A stretch of 64,000 nt of DNA from Hydractinia symbiolongicarpus (GCF_029227915.1 NC_079886.1:8060001-8124000); one strand, 5' to 3'; counted from the first letter of the stretch, positions 1-11,399 are shown. The notes: generated by a model not told the origin, from the sequence alone. A program made the numbers and translations.

Positions 1-175
1 ACAAAGTAAATTCGTGTGTTCAAATTGTTGTGATAATAATAATATAATAACAATATTATCAAATTTGAATAACATAGTGTACATTATAACCAGACCAAGG
101 TACAAAAAATTATATACCTACTTTATTGCAACAAGGTAAACAACCTGTTAATTTTTAAGATTTTCTACTTCTTCG

Positions 176-1192
176 TTGTTGTTTTTTTTAAAATAAATCC
201 ATTCTCTTTCAGTATTCTTTTTTGGTTGTAAAATAAGATATATATACAGTCTGCAAAATATAATACTAACAGAAAAACCAAAAGATAGTTTTGATGAGGA
301 AGCCAAACAATACGAGGGACTGTATTTTTAAGATTGTCTTTACTGAATAGCCTTAAGAAGGTACTGCCTCTAAAAAGATTTAAAAGTCTTGCTGTTGCTG
401 GCCTAACTGGCATTATATACAATAAATTGGTATGTTTCTATGCAGAATTTAGAAGAAAATAGTTAGCTAACTAAGTCAAAAAAGTTACTTTTATCAGAGA
501 AAACTTTATATAAAAGCAAAATAATGGATATATATATAGGATATTTGTAAGCCATTATGTCGTTTTTAGTTATATTTTGGCGTCAATATGATATTCAAGA
601 TGATTAAAAATATTGTTTTGGGCTTATAATTTTTTCTTTATTACAAAGCTCGATTTTTGTGTAAGTCAGTAAAGTAAAAAATCCACAACGTGTTTTGTAA
701 TCCCTTATTAAAAAAGCAGTAAAGATTGAAATAACATGCAAGAAATAAAGATAATGTGCAGAATTGCATGCACAAAATCTTACTACAAAATTTAAACAAA
801 CGAAGCGAAGAAGCAAGACTGAAGAAGAACAAAATAAAAATGATACTCATCACACAAACCTTACAATCTGATCTCAACTGAAACCAAATGGTACAAAACT
901 CCACACAGAAACCTGGTATTATATTAAACTTAATACTCATGAAGACCTTATTCATTAAACTTCAAAATAGTACTTACCCTTTCAGTGAATAACACATTTT
1001 ACAGTTTTCCATGTCCTATAAAAGTAAACATGCAATGAATCAACTGTAACAAACACTAACTTCAACAAAAATAGTTTTAACAGCCTAAATTGGTGTTAAC
1101 CTACTGTTCGTGTTTAGACAGTAAAACTAATTACAATAGTGTTGGATGGGGTTTTTGTTCTGTTTGGTGCAGATCTGATACATTGGTACAAC
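176..1192. repeat. 1,017-bp direct repeat, left copy
   Basis: This block recurs at 5796-6812 with an offset of exactly 5,620 bp; I see only two substitutions (near 189 and 1178). It consists of about 918 bp of sequence upstream of the retrotransposon plus the first 99 bp of its 5' LTR. I recognise no gene in it. Short minus-strand open frames occur in both copies but have no family resemblance. It is not the LTR, because the LTR ends and primer binding site lie elsewhere (1094-1310). Bases 1-175 to its left hold nothing recognisable. Confidence 0.9.
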
Positions 1193-1296
1193 GTTGCGTT
1201 GCTGTTGTGTTGCTGTTGTGTTTAATGATTGTTGTGTTAAACCCAAGTCAGAGCTACAACGATTATCAGGTTAGTCACATATTTCGGCTTTTAACA
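1094..1296 (+). repeat. 5' LTR of the copia element
   Basis: The 203-bp LTR starts TGTTAA and ends TTAACA, a perfect 6-bp inverted terminal pair with the usual TG...CA ends. It lies directly before a primer binding site. The same start recurs at 5782, right after a polypurine tract, and at 6714. Only the first 99 bp are present in the 6714 copy, so the full LTR is seen once. Confidence 0.85.
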
Positions 1297-1297
1297 C

Positions 1298-1310
1298 TGG
1301 CAGCAGAGGG
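1298..1310 (+). promoter_or_regulatory. Primer binding site, probably initiator tRNA-Met
   Basis: TGGCAGCAGAGGG lies one base after the LTR end. It differs by one base in its first eleven from the complement of the 3' end of initiator tRNA-Met (TGGTAGCAGAG), the usual copia primer. Confidence 0.7.
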
Positions 1311-1328
1311 TGTACTAACCTTTTAAAG

Positions 1329-1935
1329 ATGGCACACTACAAAGCCCCACCGACACTTGGTGATAACACTAATTATGTGTTATGAGAACTGGAAAAAAGA
1401 AGTACAGATATGGCAATTATTTACTTCGTTGGAGAAGAAGAAGCAGGCACCTGCTATTTTTTTGACTTTGACTGGTCAAACACGAGAAGCAATTTTAGAG
1501 ATGGAACCTGAAGTGTTAAGTTCTGATGATGGTGTTAAGGAACTCGTGAAGAAGTTAGACTCCTTGTATCTTAAGGACTCGCACCATTCAGCTTATGAAG
1601 CATATGAAAAGTTTGAAAAATTTTGTAGACCTTCATCAATGACAATGAATGATTATATTATTGAGTTTGAAAGACTATACAACAAGCTCAAAAATTACGA
1701 TATGGAATTACCTGAAGGAGTTTTAGCTTATCGTTTCATTAACAGTTCAAATATTTCGGAATGTCATAAGCAGCTTATTGGAGCAACTTTAAGAGAACTA
1801 AAATACACCAAAGCCAAAGAGCAGCTAAAAAAGATTTTTAGTGATCCTTCAAATTTTATGACTGGTCAATGTAGTGATGATATCAAAATCGAGAAGACTG
1901 ATACATTTACTATGAGCTATGTACAGACAAAATAA
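1329..1935 (+). pseudogene. copia gag, frameshifted
   Basis: A start at 1329 opens with M-A-H-Y-K-A-P-P-T-L-G-D and hits a stop after about 18 codons. A +1 shift continues into E-N-W-K-K-E-V-Q-I-W, the typical start of copia capsid (UBN2-type gag). The open stretch then runs to 1935 and contains helical capsid sequence. The zinc knuckle lies not here but in the overlapping next frame (from 1919). In related elements gag-pol is one reading frame, so both breaks are most simply decay. A programmed shift at the 1919-1935 overlap cannot be excluded from sequence alone. Confidence 0.8.
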
Positions 1936-4900
1936 AACTCAAAGTCGATCTAGAGACAACAGAAGAACATATACCCGAAAATTTGCAGATGGGAATAGAA
2001 GATTAAACCCATTAGATAGAAATGGTGAGCTTAGTAGATGTGCTATCTGTGGATCAGTTTTTCACTGGGCAAAGTCATGCTCAGATACACATCAGGGACA
2101 GGAAAACAAAACAAAACAAGCACCTGATGAAGTTCAGGTAACCCTTATTGAAGAATGCATGACAAATCTTGTTGGAGAAACTTTAAGCATGGCGATACTT
2201 GACTCTGGATGTACCAAAACAGTTCATGGCGAAGATTGGTTGCAATGTTATCTGAACACATTGAATGATGGAGAGTTAAAGTCCGTGATTGAAAGAAAAA
2301 GTTCAACAATATTCAAGTTTGGAAGTGGTAAACATGTGACATATGTTAAAAATGTCACCTTACCTACAATAATTGCTGGACGAAGCGTGATGTTATCCAC
2401 AGATGTGGTGCAAATACCATTACCCTTATTGCTAAGCAAGGAAGCTATGAAAAAGGCAAACACTAGAATAGACTTTGCCAACGATAAAATAATTATCTTC
2501 AACACAGATATACCAGTTTCTTTCAGTTCCTGTGGTCATTACTGTATTCCAATAGGAAGAGTTGGAAAGTTCAAAGAAGGAGACATTAAAGAAGAAGCAC
2601 TTGCTATATGTAATTTTTTACAACAGAAAACACCACTACAAAAGAAGGCTGCTGCAGTCAAACTTCATCGACAGTTCAGTCATCCTAATAGTTCAAGACT
2701 AAAACAGTTGCTGATAGATGCAAATATTAATGATGTTGAGATCTTTAATCATCTTGATGAGCTTGAGCTTGAGCATTCCTGCCAAATTTGTTTGAAATTC
2801 AAAAAGCCAAAGCCAACCCCGATTGTAGGTTTTCCAATGGCAAGACAATTCAATGAAACAGTAGCATTAGATCTGAAAGAATGGTCAGATTCGCCAAAGG
2901 TTTGGTTCTTGCATTTAGTTGACCATTTTACTCGCTACAGTACTTCGTGCGTCATCAAAACAAAAAGGAAAGAAAAAATAATCAAACGAATCTTTCAAAT
3001 ATGGATTTCCATATTTGGTTCTGCTGAAAAATTTCTTATTGATAATGGCGGAGAATTTGCAAATGAGGATTTTGTATCGATGTGTGAAAATGCCAACATC
3101 AGAATATGCACAACAGCTGCAGAAAGCCCTTGGAGCAATGGTTTGGTGGAAAGACATAATGCTATTCTTGGTTATAATGTTAGCAAGATGATGGAGGATA
3201 AAGTTACAGTCGATTTGGACATGGCAGTAGCCTGGTCAGTGAGCGCCAAAAATTCCCTGAAAAATGTCAATGGCTACAGTCCAAACCAACTTGTTTTTGG
3301 ATTCAACCCAAATCTTCCAAACTGCGATAATGCGAAGTTACCAGCTTTAGAAGGAAAGACTTCCAGTGAGATTGTTGCAAAAAATCTAAATGCTATGAAC
3401 GCTGCACGAAAGGCATTCATACAAAGTGAATCAGCGGAAAAGGTTAGAAGAGCATTAAGGTATCAAACAAGAACGTCAGGTGATGATAGATTTGAAACTG
3501 GGGACAAGGTATTTTACAAAAGAAACACATGAAATGCTTGGAAAGGCCTAGGTAGTGTCATAGGACAGGATGGCAAACAGGTTTTAATAAAACATGGCAG
3601 TTCGTGTGTCCGTATGCATCCTTGTCGTATCCAAAAAGATACAGGCTTTTTTCTGATTGATGCTACTCCCATAGAAAGTTGCAGAAATAAACCAATAACA
3701 TCTTTAACCGACACCGATAATCCTGTGAATGAAGAAGTAGTAGGTGATGGAGATAGTGATGACAGTGCTGAAAATTTTGATATTGATTTGCAGAACTTCC
3801 AAAGTGATGAACCAGAAAGAAGGGATGCCATTAGAAAGGAGAGACAAGAAAATTCTGATATTGATTTGCAGAACTTCCAAAGTGATGAACCAGAAAGAAG
3901 GGATGCCATTAGAAAGGAGAGACAAGTTGCATCAGATGAAATTAATGATATAAATAATCTAACCAGTAGCATAAGTCGACTTTTCTTAGATGTAACAAAC
4001 AGTGACACACAAGACCAAAAGTGGCTTGATGGTTCCGTTAAACCCAAAGCTAAGTCATTTGTAAAGTGTAAGTTCAAGGACTGTGATACAGTTAAAGATG
4101 TGGAAATTATATCAAAAGTTCGTAAAGCAACTGGAAAATATAAATCCTATTTGAATATACGAGATGTAGATAGTAATTCATTGTCATGTGTTGATTGGGA
4201 GGAAATTGAAAGTTGGCAGCCAATAAACACAGAAGAGGTACTTCTTTCACAAGTAAAATTTGCAGATTCAGACGTCTTGAATGCTAAAATTGACGAATTG
4301 GAAAAATGGAAAAAGAACAAGGTTTATGAAAATGTTGAAAACCATGGACAAAAGGCATTGTCTGTGAGAAGGGTTGTGACTGAGAAAATACTGAATGGGA
4401 AGAAAAAGATGAAAGCCAGATTAGTTGCACGGGGCTTCAAAGAGATAGATAATGACATTTTAAAAGACTCCCCAACTTGCTCGAAGGAAAGCTTGCGTTT
4501 GATACTCACCCTCATTGCTTACAATAATTGGAGGTGCAGTTCTATTGATATCAAATCTGCATTTTTATAAGGAAAGGAAATTGAAAGAACTGTTTACCTA
4601 AAACCTCCAAAAGAAGCTGATAATGGAAATTCTTTGTGGAAGCTTAAGAAATGCATTTATGGTTTGGTGGATGCTTCTCGCTGTTGTATTTGCGTGTAAA
4701 AGAAGAGCTCATAAATCTTAATGTCTCGGTGAGCAAGAGTGATCCTGCAATATTTTACTGGCATCATGGTCAACAATTATCAGGAGTAATGGCCACAAAT
4801 GTTGATGATTTTTGTTGGGGCGGGAATGAAGATTTCATCGAAAATGTTATAGAGCCTTTACGGAGAGTGTTTCTTGTTGGATCTGAATGTTCAACTGTAT

Positions 4901-5723
4901 TTCGTTATCTTGGATTAAGCTTGAACCAGCACAGTGATTTTACCATTCAAATCAACCAAAATGCATATGTTGAGGAAATTGAACCTATTGAAATAGAAAA
5001 AGAAAGAAAGGGGAGGAAGAATTATCCACTGAATGAAAATGAGATCAGGGAATTCAGAGCTTTAATAGGACGGCTGTGCTGGTTAAGTGGACAGACCAGA
5101 CCCGATATCATGTTTGAAGTCTGTGAATTAGGAGCATCAGTAAAGGAAGCCACAATAGATGATTTATTGAAAGGCAACAAAGTTCGGGGAAAAGCCAAAA
5201 ACAAAAATGTTATTTTACAGTTTAAAGGTACTATGAAAAATTTGACTCAAGTCTACAATGACGCATCCTTTGCAAACCTTAGAAACGGAGGATCTCAAGG
5301 CGGATATATAATATTTCTGAAAGACGACTGTGGAAATCTATCACCCATTATGTGGCAGTCAAAGCCCTGCAAAGAGTAGTAAAGAGTATAATGGCTGCAG
5401 AAACTCTGATTCAAGTTGAAGCTGCAGAAGCAGCATTCTGGTTATCAAATTTACTGACTGAAGTATGTGGTCGTAATGTTTTAAATTCCATTATATGTTA
5501 CACAGACAGTCGAAAACTATTTTAAACAGTTCATTCGATCAAATCTGTTGTGGATAAGCGACTACGGATAGATTTGTCTATACTTAAAGAAATGATTGAC
5601 AGAGGAGAAATAACAGATGTAAAGTGGATTGATAGCAAGAAACAAGTTGCAAATTGTCTGACGAAAAGAGGAGCATCTGCTGAGGGACTATTGAGAATCC
5701 TTCAGCGTGGTGGGCTCCATTAA
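1919..5723 (+). pseudogene. copia pol polyprotein, multiply broken
   Basis: The first segment (1919-3532) has a zinc knuckle (C-A-I-C-G-S-V-F-H-W-A-K-S-C), a protease signature D-S-G-C-T, an integrase HHCC finger (H-x4-H and C-x2-C) and the three catalytic acids of integrase (L-D-L, I-D-N-G-G-E-F, N-G-L-V-E-R). It stops at TGA 3530. The same frame resumes to the linker and the start of reverse transcriptase (K-A-R-L-V-A-R-G-F, D-I-K-S-A-F) until TAA near 4568. A frameshift near 4680 moves coding to another frame (4651-5379) with the polymerase core motif N-V-D-D and the start of RNase H. A further shift at about 5372 carries the RNase H tail, with one more stop near 5522, to its natural end at 5723. 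At least two premature stops and two shifts show it is dead. Confidence 0.92.
3770..3925 (+). repeat. 78-bp tandem duplication in pol
   Basis: Two adjacent 78-bp units (3770-3847, 3848-3925) encode two near-identical 26-residue segments of acidic, charged sequence between integrase and reverse transcriptase. Only one substitution is visible (TTT versus TCT in the third codon). The duplication keeps frame. Confidence 0.95.
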
Positions 5724-5772
5724 TTTCAAGTTGGTGATGTGTAAATAGTGTACATAAAGATGGAAGAAAAGT

Positions 5773-5796
5773 GGGGAAGATTGTTAACCTACTGTT
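5773..5796 (+). other. Polypurine tract and 15-bp 3' LTR stub
   Basis: GGGGAAGA (5773-5780) is followed after one base by TGTTAACCTACTGTT (5782-5796), identical to the first 15 bases of the 5' LTR. This is the expected 3' LTR junction. After base 5796 the sequence stops being LTR and becomes the duplicated flank. Confidence 0.8.
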
Positions 5797-6812
5797 TGTT
5801 GTTTTTTTAAAAATAAATCCATTCTCTTTCAGTATTCTTTTTTGGTTGTAAAATAAGATATATATACAGTCTGCAAAATATAATACTAACAGAAAAACCA
5901 AAAGATAGTTTTGATGAGGAAGCCAAACAATACGAGGGACTGTATTTTTAAGATTGTCTTTACTGAATAGCCTTAAGAAGGTACTGCCTCTAAAAAGATT
6001 TAAAAGTCTTGCTGTTGCTGGCCTAACTGGCATTATATACAATAAATTGGTATGTTTCTATGCAGAATTTAGAAGAAAATAGTTAGCTAACTAAGTCAAA
6101 AAAGTTACTTTTATCAGAGAAAACTTTATATAAAAGCAAAATAATGGATATATATATAGGATATTTGTAAGCCATTATGTCGTTTTTAGTTATATTTTGG
6201 CGTCAATATGATATTCAAGATGATTAAAAATATTGTTTTGGGCTTATAATTTTTTCTTTATTACAAAGCTCGATTTTTGTGTAAGTCAGTAAAGTAAAAA
6301 ATCCACAACGTGTTTTGTAATCCCTTATTAAAAAAGCAGTAAAGATTGAAATAACATGCAAGAAATAAAGATAATGTGCAGAATTGCATGCACAAAATCT
6401 TACTACAAAATTTAAACAAACGAAGCGAAGAAGCAAGACTGAAGAAGAACAAAATAAAAATGATACTCATCACACAAACCTTACAATCTGATCTCAACTG
6501 AAACCAAATGGTACAAAACTCCACACAGAAACCTGGTATTATATTAAACTTAATACTCATGAAGACCTTATTCATTAAACTTCAAAATAGTACTTACCCT
6601 TTCAGTGAATAACACATTTTACAGTTTTCCATGTCCTATAAAAGTAAACATGCAATGAATCAACTGTAACAAACACTAACTTCAACAAAAATAGTTTTAA
6701 CAGCCTAAATTGGTGTTAACCTACTGTTCGTGTTTAGACAGTAAAACTAATTACAATAGTGTTGGATGGGGTTTTTGTTCTGTTTGGTGCAGATCTAATA
6801 CATTGGTACAAC
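5796..6812. repeat. 1,017-bp direct repeat, right copy
   Basis: Near-perfect copy of 176-1192. Its last 99 bp (6714-6812) are the beginning of an LTR. After GGTACAAC the sequence leaves the LTR and enters DNA seen nowhere else in the window. Confidence 0.9.
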
Positions 6813-8086
6813 AATAAACAAGCATTTATTCCATGTGAAGTCTCTTTCCCAAAGAGAGAAACTTATACAAGAACTTTTTTCAAATCAAGTTACCCTTTCA
6901 ACCAGGGCAAACAAACATGAAAGAAGAAGCTATAAAAGTAATTTCTATAAATCTAAAATACTAATCCTCATACACCAATTTATTAATTAAAAATATAGAT
7001 AAACATAATGCTGTAATTCTAATTAAATGATATTCTTCAGCTATCGTTTATATATCTTCTTCCACTATATCTAATAACTTGGATAAGTTGAGATCATCTT
7101 CACCACCACTACATAATGCAAAATTATCCAAATGCGTAACGAAAAAAATAAGAAATTGTACCAAGTGATGTTCCAGTGTTTAAAAAGCTTCTGGATAGTT
7201 TTCTGTCTTTAATTTCAGATGAACCATTAACCATAGGGATCATAGCAAATAAAAGGGCAGATTTAAGCTCACTCTCACACAATATAGTAAGTGTGTTGAC
7301 AGATGACACTGGTGTGTGCCACCCATCAAAAGTAAGTAATTATTGTTAAATGATTCTTACCTTGATGAGGTAACTTGAAAGCTTCACCAGTCTTAATACT
7401 ATTGTATTGGTTACTGAAAGATAACAAAAGAATTAACACAAATCGCAATATCAACAATTATTTCTGATGTATATCAAGTACTTTCTTACAAACCCAACCA
7501 ACACTGTTATGGTCAACAATTCACTTTCTAAATCTGTGCACATTATTATCAGGAGCTTCCCAAAGAAGCATTCTTGGCGCTATAACATTTCTAATACTAA
7601 TGGGAGACACTTGCATCTTAAAACAAATAATATTTGTATTAGAGGAACCTGTACACTGCTTTGCAACCCTTTCCATATTGATATGTGTTTTAAGTGGGGT
7701 TACTACCAAAAACATACTAAATTTTTATGCTGTGAGATTATTTTTTCAGAAAAAAAGAAATGTTCACAACGCCGTGTTTAAAGCCTTATTAAATTTACTC
7801 TGTTTACTTCCTTTTTGCCGAGCGCAGCAGCGCCCATTTGGCATTTAGGCATGTATTTTTTAATCCATTTTCTACACAGCGGGAAAAAATCGAATCTTTT
7901 TAAAAAATTTTTCACTCGTTTTTCAAATTTTTTCCTGCTTATTCTACGCCCTGGGAGCGAGGTCGCTATTTTTAAGAACATTTCGAAAAACAAACAAATG
8001 ATGTTTTCAAATGTCCTATTCGAAAATATCATTTAAATAAAACTGTGAAAAAGCAAAGCAAACTAAAAAATATTTTTACACTCTGG
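6813..8086. other. Sequence without a clear gene
   Basis: AT-rich DNA between the retrotransposon repeat and the transposon nest. Apart from the candidate exon at 7219-7331 I see no conserved coding sequence. The short frames around 7467-8036 overlap on both strands and have no family features. Confidence 0.5.
7219..7331 (+). CDS. Candidate internal exon, unidentified gene
   Basis: A pyrimidine-rich AG acceptor (TTTAATTTCAG, ending at 7218) and a consensus donor GTAAGT (7332) bracket 113 bp open in one frame (2 + 37 codons). It reads through E-P-L-T-I-G-I-I-A-N-K-R to a C-H-P-S-K end. Open reading also extends upstream of the acceptor to about 7139. The residue mix looks protein-like, but I do not recognise the family and found no partner exon. 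The minus strand is also open here, so chance remains possible. Confidence 0.25.
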
Positions 8087-8197
8087 CAGTCAGGGTCAAC
8101 ACTTAATTACGCGACGGTAGGCTAATCAGGGCATACCACCTATTTAGGCGACTCATTGTAGCCTAGTTAGGCTATATGTAACCTAGGTAAGACATTA

Positions 8198-8466
8198 GCA
8201 TTTTAAAAGTTTATAAACAAAAAGCAGCAATAGAAATGTTTTTTTAATTCGCATTTTAAAAGTTTATAAACGTAAAGCGGCGATAGAAATGTTTTATAGA
8301 TCGCATTTTAAAAGTTTAAAATCGAAAACGGCACTAGAAATGTTTTTTTAGATCGTATTTTAAAAGTTTAAAAATGAATAGCGGGGATAGAAATGTTTTT
8401 TTAAATCGCTTTTTAAAAGTTTAAAAACGAAAAGCAGCGATAGAAATAATTTTAAGATCGCATTTT
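8198..8466. repeat. 52-53-bp tandem repeat inside the outer transposon
   Basis: Five units start at 8198, 8251, 8303, 8355 and 8408, with a partial sixth at 8460. The unit core is GCATTTTAAAAGTTTAWAAA followed by a G-containing segment and TAGAAATG then a T run. Units differ by about 10-20 percent. Confidence 0.9.
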
Positions 8467-8479
8467 CAGTCTTTGAATT

Positions 8480-9190
8480 TCACATATATTTGCTTCGGCA
8501 TATAATTGCTAAAGTAACTTCGCAATTTTTCAAAATCACTTCGGCAGTCCTTTGGCAGAAAAAATGCCGAAGACAATGGTCAAAAGCACTGAAAACCTTC
8601 GACAATTGCCTCGGCAGACTTTGGCACTTTCTTCGGCACTTTTTTAAATGAACAAAAATGTAAATATCCTGGTGTTCTTGTTTTTCTTGGGAACGATAAT
8701 ACAACCTTACTTGGTCACTCCACCATTTTGAACTGCAGGCCGAACTGAATAAAACTACGGGGCCGATATTAAGTTTGTCAACACAGTGAAGTGCATTGGT
8801 TGAAGGGATCGTGTTGTCTACCTTCACGTGGTGATCCTGTTACGGCTAATTTCATTGGCTAACCAAAGACAACGGGGGAATATTTCAGGTTCATGTTTAT
8901 GATAAAGGATTAAAAAATGAAACACATGGACTTTTGTTGCTTATTAATTATTATTAATCATGCACATAATAATACAACAAAAATGAGTTTTCGAAGTGGG
9001 CAGTGGAAAGTTATTTGTGTCATTGTGGCGATATCTGTTTGGTAAAATCTAGGAGTATGGATAATAGGAATATTTATAAAAAAAGGGAAACTACAACAGT
9101 GGACGGTCGAGTTTTGCTTCGGCAATGTTATTGCCGAAGCGAAAGCCTTATAACTGCTAATACTTCGGCAATTACTTCGGCAATTGCCGA
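8480..9190. repeat. CTTCGGCA/TGCCGAAG-rich segment
   Basis: CTTCGGCA and its complement recur about ten times, clustered at 8490-8640 and 9115-9190. One hairpin at 9118-9140 pairs CTTCGGCAAT with ATTGCCGAAG. The segment lies within the outer transposon and could be another old nested element, but no clean ends or target duplication were found. The remainder to 9925 shows only scattered CCTAATTAGG-type palindromes. Confidence 0.5.
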
Positions 9191-10200
9191 GTGACAAAGC
9201 GAAATTCGAAGGCTGCATTTTTTTAAAGCGGCATTTTATAGTTGTGAACAATGCTTCTCATATGTTTTTTTTTAAATTAAACGCGCTGGAATCTTTTTAA
9301 CTAATTAAATCAACAATACATTCTCGCGCAATGTATTATAAAACTTCGCGAAAGATTTTTATTATTTAATTACTTCACGCTAATAAGGGAATAGCTTATC
9401 AATACATTTACACAATGTATCTTGCTATTACAAGAAATATAATTGCTCCGATATTTCTTCGCGAGTTCATTGTTTTTAACACGCAAATATAAACTCGCAA
9501 AACCCTAAAGGGATTTAATTATAACAAAAGACAAACGACTGCCGTCCTCCACGCAAATGTGTGATATTAGCGTGTAAACAATAGATTACATTCAGACTGT
9601 ACTGTAGTCTACGCAAGCATGATTCCAAAATTGTCATCGTGCCTCGATATGTTCGCGCAAAGAAGAATTATTTTAAAATGAATTATATAACCTAATTAGG
9701 TTAGGTGTCACCTATTTAGGTGACGATAGTATAATACACAATAATTTAATGAAGATATTCTTTCAAAAAACACAAAAAAAATTGTTTTTTTTTTAAGATG
9801 GATGTGGTAACAAATACTTCTTTGACGTATTTACAACAGAAAGTTTTCGTTCGCCTAGTTAGACTATGGGTAGCCTAATTAAACTACATCACGTCCCCTA
9901 ACACTAAACGACTCGCCCAATTAGGCAGTACAGGACCTTTCCCAGATCGGGTGAGTGTCCCCCGATTGAGTTAACCATTCGATCGAGTGAGTCGGCACTG
10001 GCGGCAATTTTTCACGACCACCCGATTGAGTGAGTCATAACTGGCGGTAAATTTTTAGCTAGCTAAATACATAAACAAACCGAAGGTGCTTGGGAGAGAC
10101 TTAGTTCTTGCCTAGCATCTAGTCAGCTTAAGCTCTAGAGACAGCTAACTATCTATGTTAAAGATATCAATATTTCTCTACTACAATGGCCCCTATGGCT

Positions 10201-10402
10201 TACTTCTCTTCTCAATCAAAACACTTCTCTTCTTAGTCAAAACACTTCTCTTCTGTATAACAACACTTCTCTTCTGTATAAAAACACTTCTCTTCTGTAT
10301 AAAAAACTTCTCTACTTTGATACCCAAAGTTCTCTTCCGTTCGAAACACTTCTCTTCTAAGTGCGAAACACTTCTCTTCCAAGTGCGAAACACTTCTCTT
10401 CC
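10201..10402. repeat. Left subterminal array, about 21-bp units
   Basis: About eight to nine units with the core AACACTTCTCTTC spaced 20-22 bp. The same core in reverse orientation forms the right array at 12055-12173. Together with the matching sequences just outside them (an ATGGC...TATGGC stretch near 10186 and 12183) they form part of long imperfect inverted ends. Such arrays often serve as transposase binding sites; that role is inferred. Confidence 0.85.
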
Positions 10403-10964
10403 ATAAGCTCGAAAATTTCCCAGACTGAATCTGGTCCTTAATATATGAATTTATCCAGACCTTGTTTATGAATAAATGGCACACCCCGGGCCCTGCGCAT
10501 AGAAAATTTTGGACCCAGTAAAGTTTGCATAAATTCTTACGGGGCATATTAACGTTTCTGCAAAATTAGATTTTTCGCGGGAAAAACTTAGCAAAACTTC
10601 AAGCTATATTCTTATACGGTCCCAGAAGCGTAGTACGAGATTGCTTTTTTTTTTATCTAGTTTCCACTAACTTTGAACTTTTATAATTGCGATTCGTCGA
10701 AACTAGAACGTTTTGCGGCTTACAATTATCCGGGAATAAACATTGATTGCGATGTCTGTTAGGAACAGAACTCGTGATTTACAAAAACCAAAATATTTTT
10801 TTTGCAGCAATGTTGGGAAAAGAACTCGTGGTTTTGAAAAAACAAGATATATATTTCTAAAATCCAAGTATTTTACATTGTTACAGGTGTTGTATTACAT
10901 ATATCTTTTGACTGCATAAATCAAGGCAATATATTAATCAATAGCTTCATGAGCTGTATCTGGC

Positions 10965-11399
10965 TTAAAGGTTCCCTACCGCTAAAAATCAAGTTGAGCT
11001 CATATTAAAGATCTTTGAAAGTTGTCTATAAATCTTTTTATTTTTTGAAAAATCTTTATCCATTCTTGAGATATTTGTCTTAAAAGTAGTGCTAATTATG
11101 CGAAATTATGACGTCATGAGTATGCATTGAGCATAATTATGGTAACTAAATAAAAAAATTATGTAAAATGTTCAAAACCCGTCAAAGTGAATGGTCAGAA
11201 AATCTTTTTAACTCTATATGGCTTTTCAAAAATGTTAAATTAACTGCCTTGCAGACATCATGCATAATTATTGAATCTTCTTAGTCCAAATTCTAAAGAA
11301 CCAATCAAGAATTTTTTAAAAAATGTTTAAATTCCTAGACAACCTTTCAAGCTCTTTCATATGAGCTCAACTTGATTTTTCACGGGAGGTAACCTTTAA
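10965..11399. mobile_element. MITE flanked by TTAA, nested in transposase
   Basis: Inverted ends of about 60 bp: left TTAAAGGTTCCCTACCGC (10965) and, reverse-complemented, right TTAAAGGTTACCTCCCGT (11399). Both then contain AAAATCAAGTTGAGCTCATA. TTAA at 10965-10968 and 11396-11399 is the probable target duplication, as for piggyBac- or Kolobok-type elements. No coding capacity. It interrupts the 3' end of the minus-strand transposase. Confidence 0.88.

Larger units (their letters stand above)
1094..5796 (+). mobile_element. Ty1/copia-type LTR retrotransposon, decayed
   Basis: Order is 5' LTR, primer binding site, gag, zinc knuckle, protease, integrase, reverse transcriptase, RNase H, polypurine tract, start of 3' LTR. 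Integrase before reverse transcriptase is the copia order. Several stops and frameshifts make it non-autonomous. The 3' LTR is only a 15-bp stub (5782-5796), after which the sequence switches to a second copy of the upstream flank. That flank ends in another 99-bp LTR fragment (6714-6812). The single-ORF layout, the C-x2-C-x4-H-x4-C knuckle and the V-D-D polymerase motif fit metazoan copia lineages; I cannot name the clade without a tree. Confidence 0.93.

Noticed and set aside
165-955. Minus-strand reading frames in both flank copies (also 5584-6575)
   Set aside because: No recognisable domain, poor residue mix, and duplicated only because the DNA is duplicated.
176-1192. 1,017-bp repeats as the LTRs of the copia element
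   Set aside because: No primer binding site follows base 1192, while LTR ends, PBS and polypurine tract all agree on a 203-bp LTR at 1094-1296.
7124-7309. 61-codon minus-strand frame overlapping the candidate plus-strand exon
   Set aside because: No acceptor at its start and it ends in a homopolymer shift; the plus strand has better splice signals, although neither is strong.
8480-8827. 115-codon minus-strand frame in the CTTCGGCA-rich segment
   Set aside because: Made largely of the repeated CTTCGGCA words and lying within a non-autonomous transposon.
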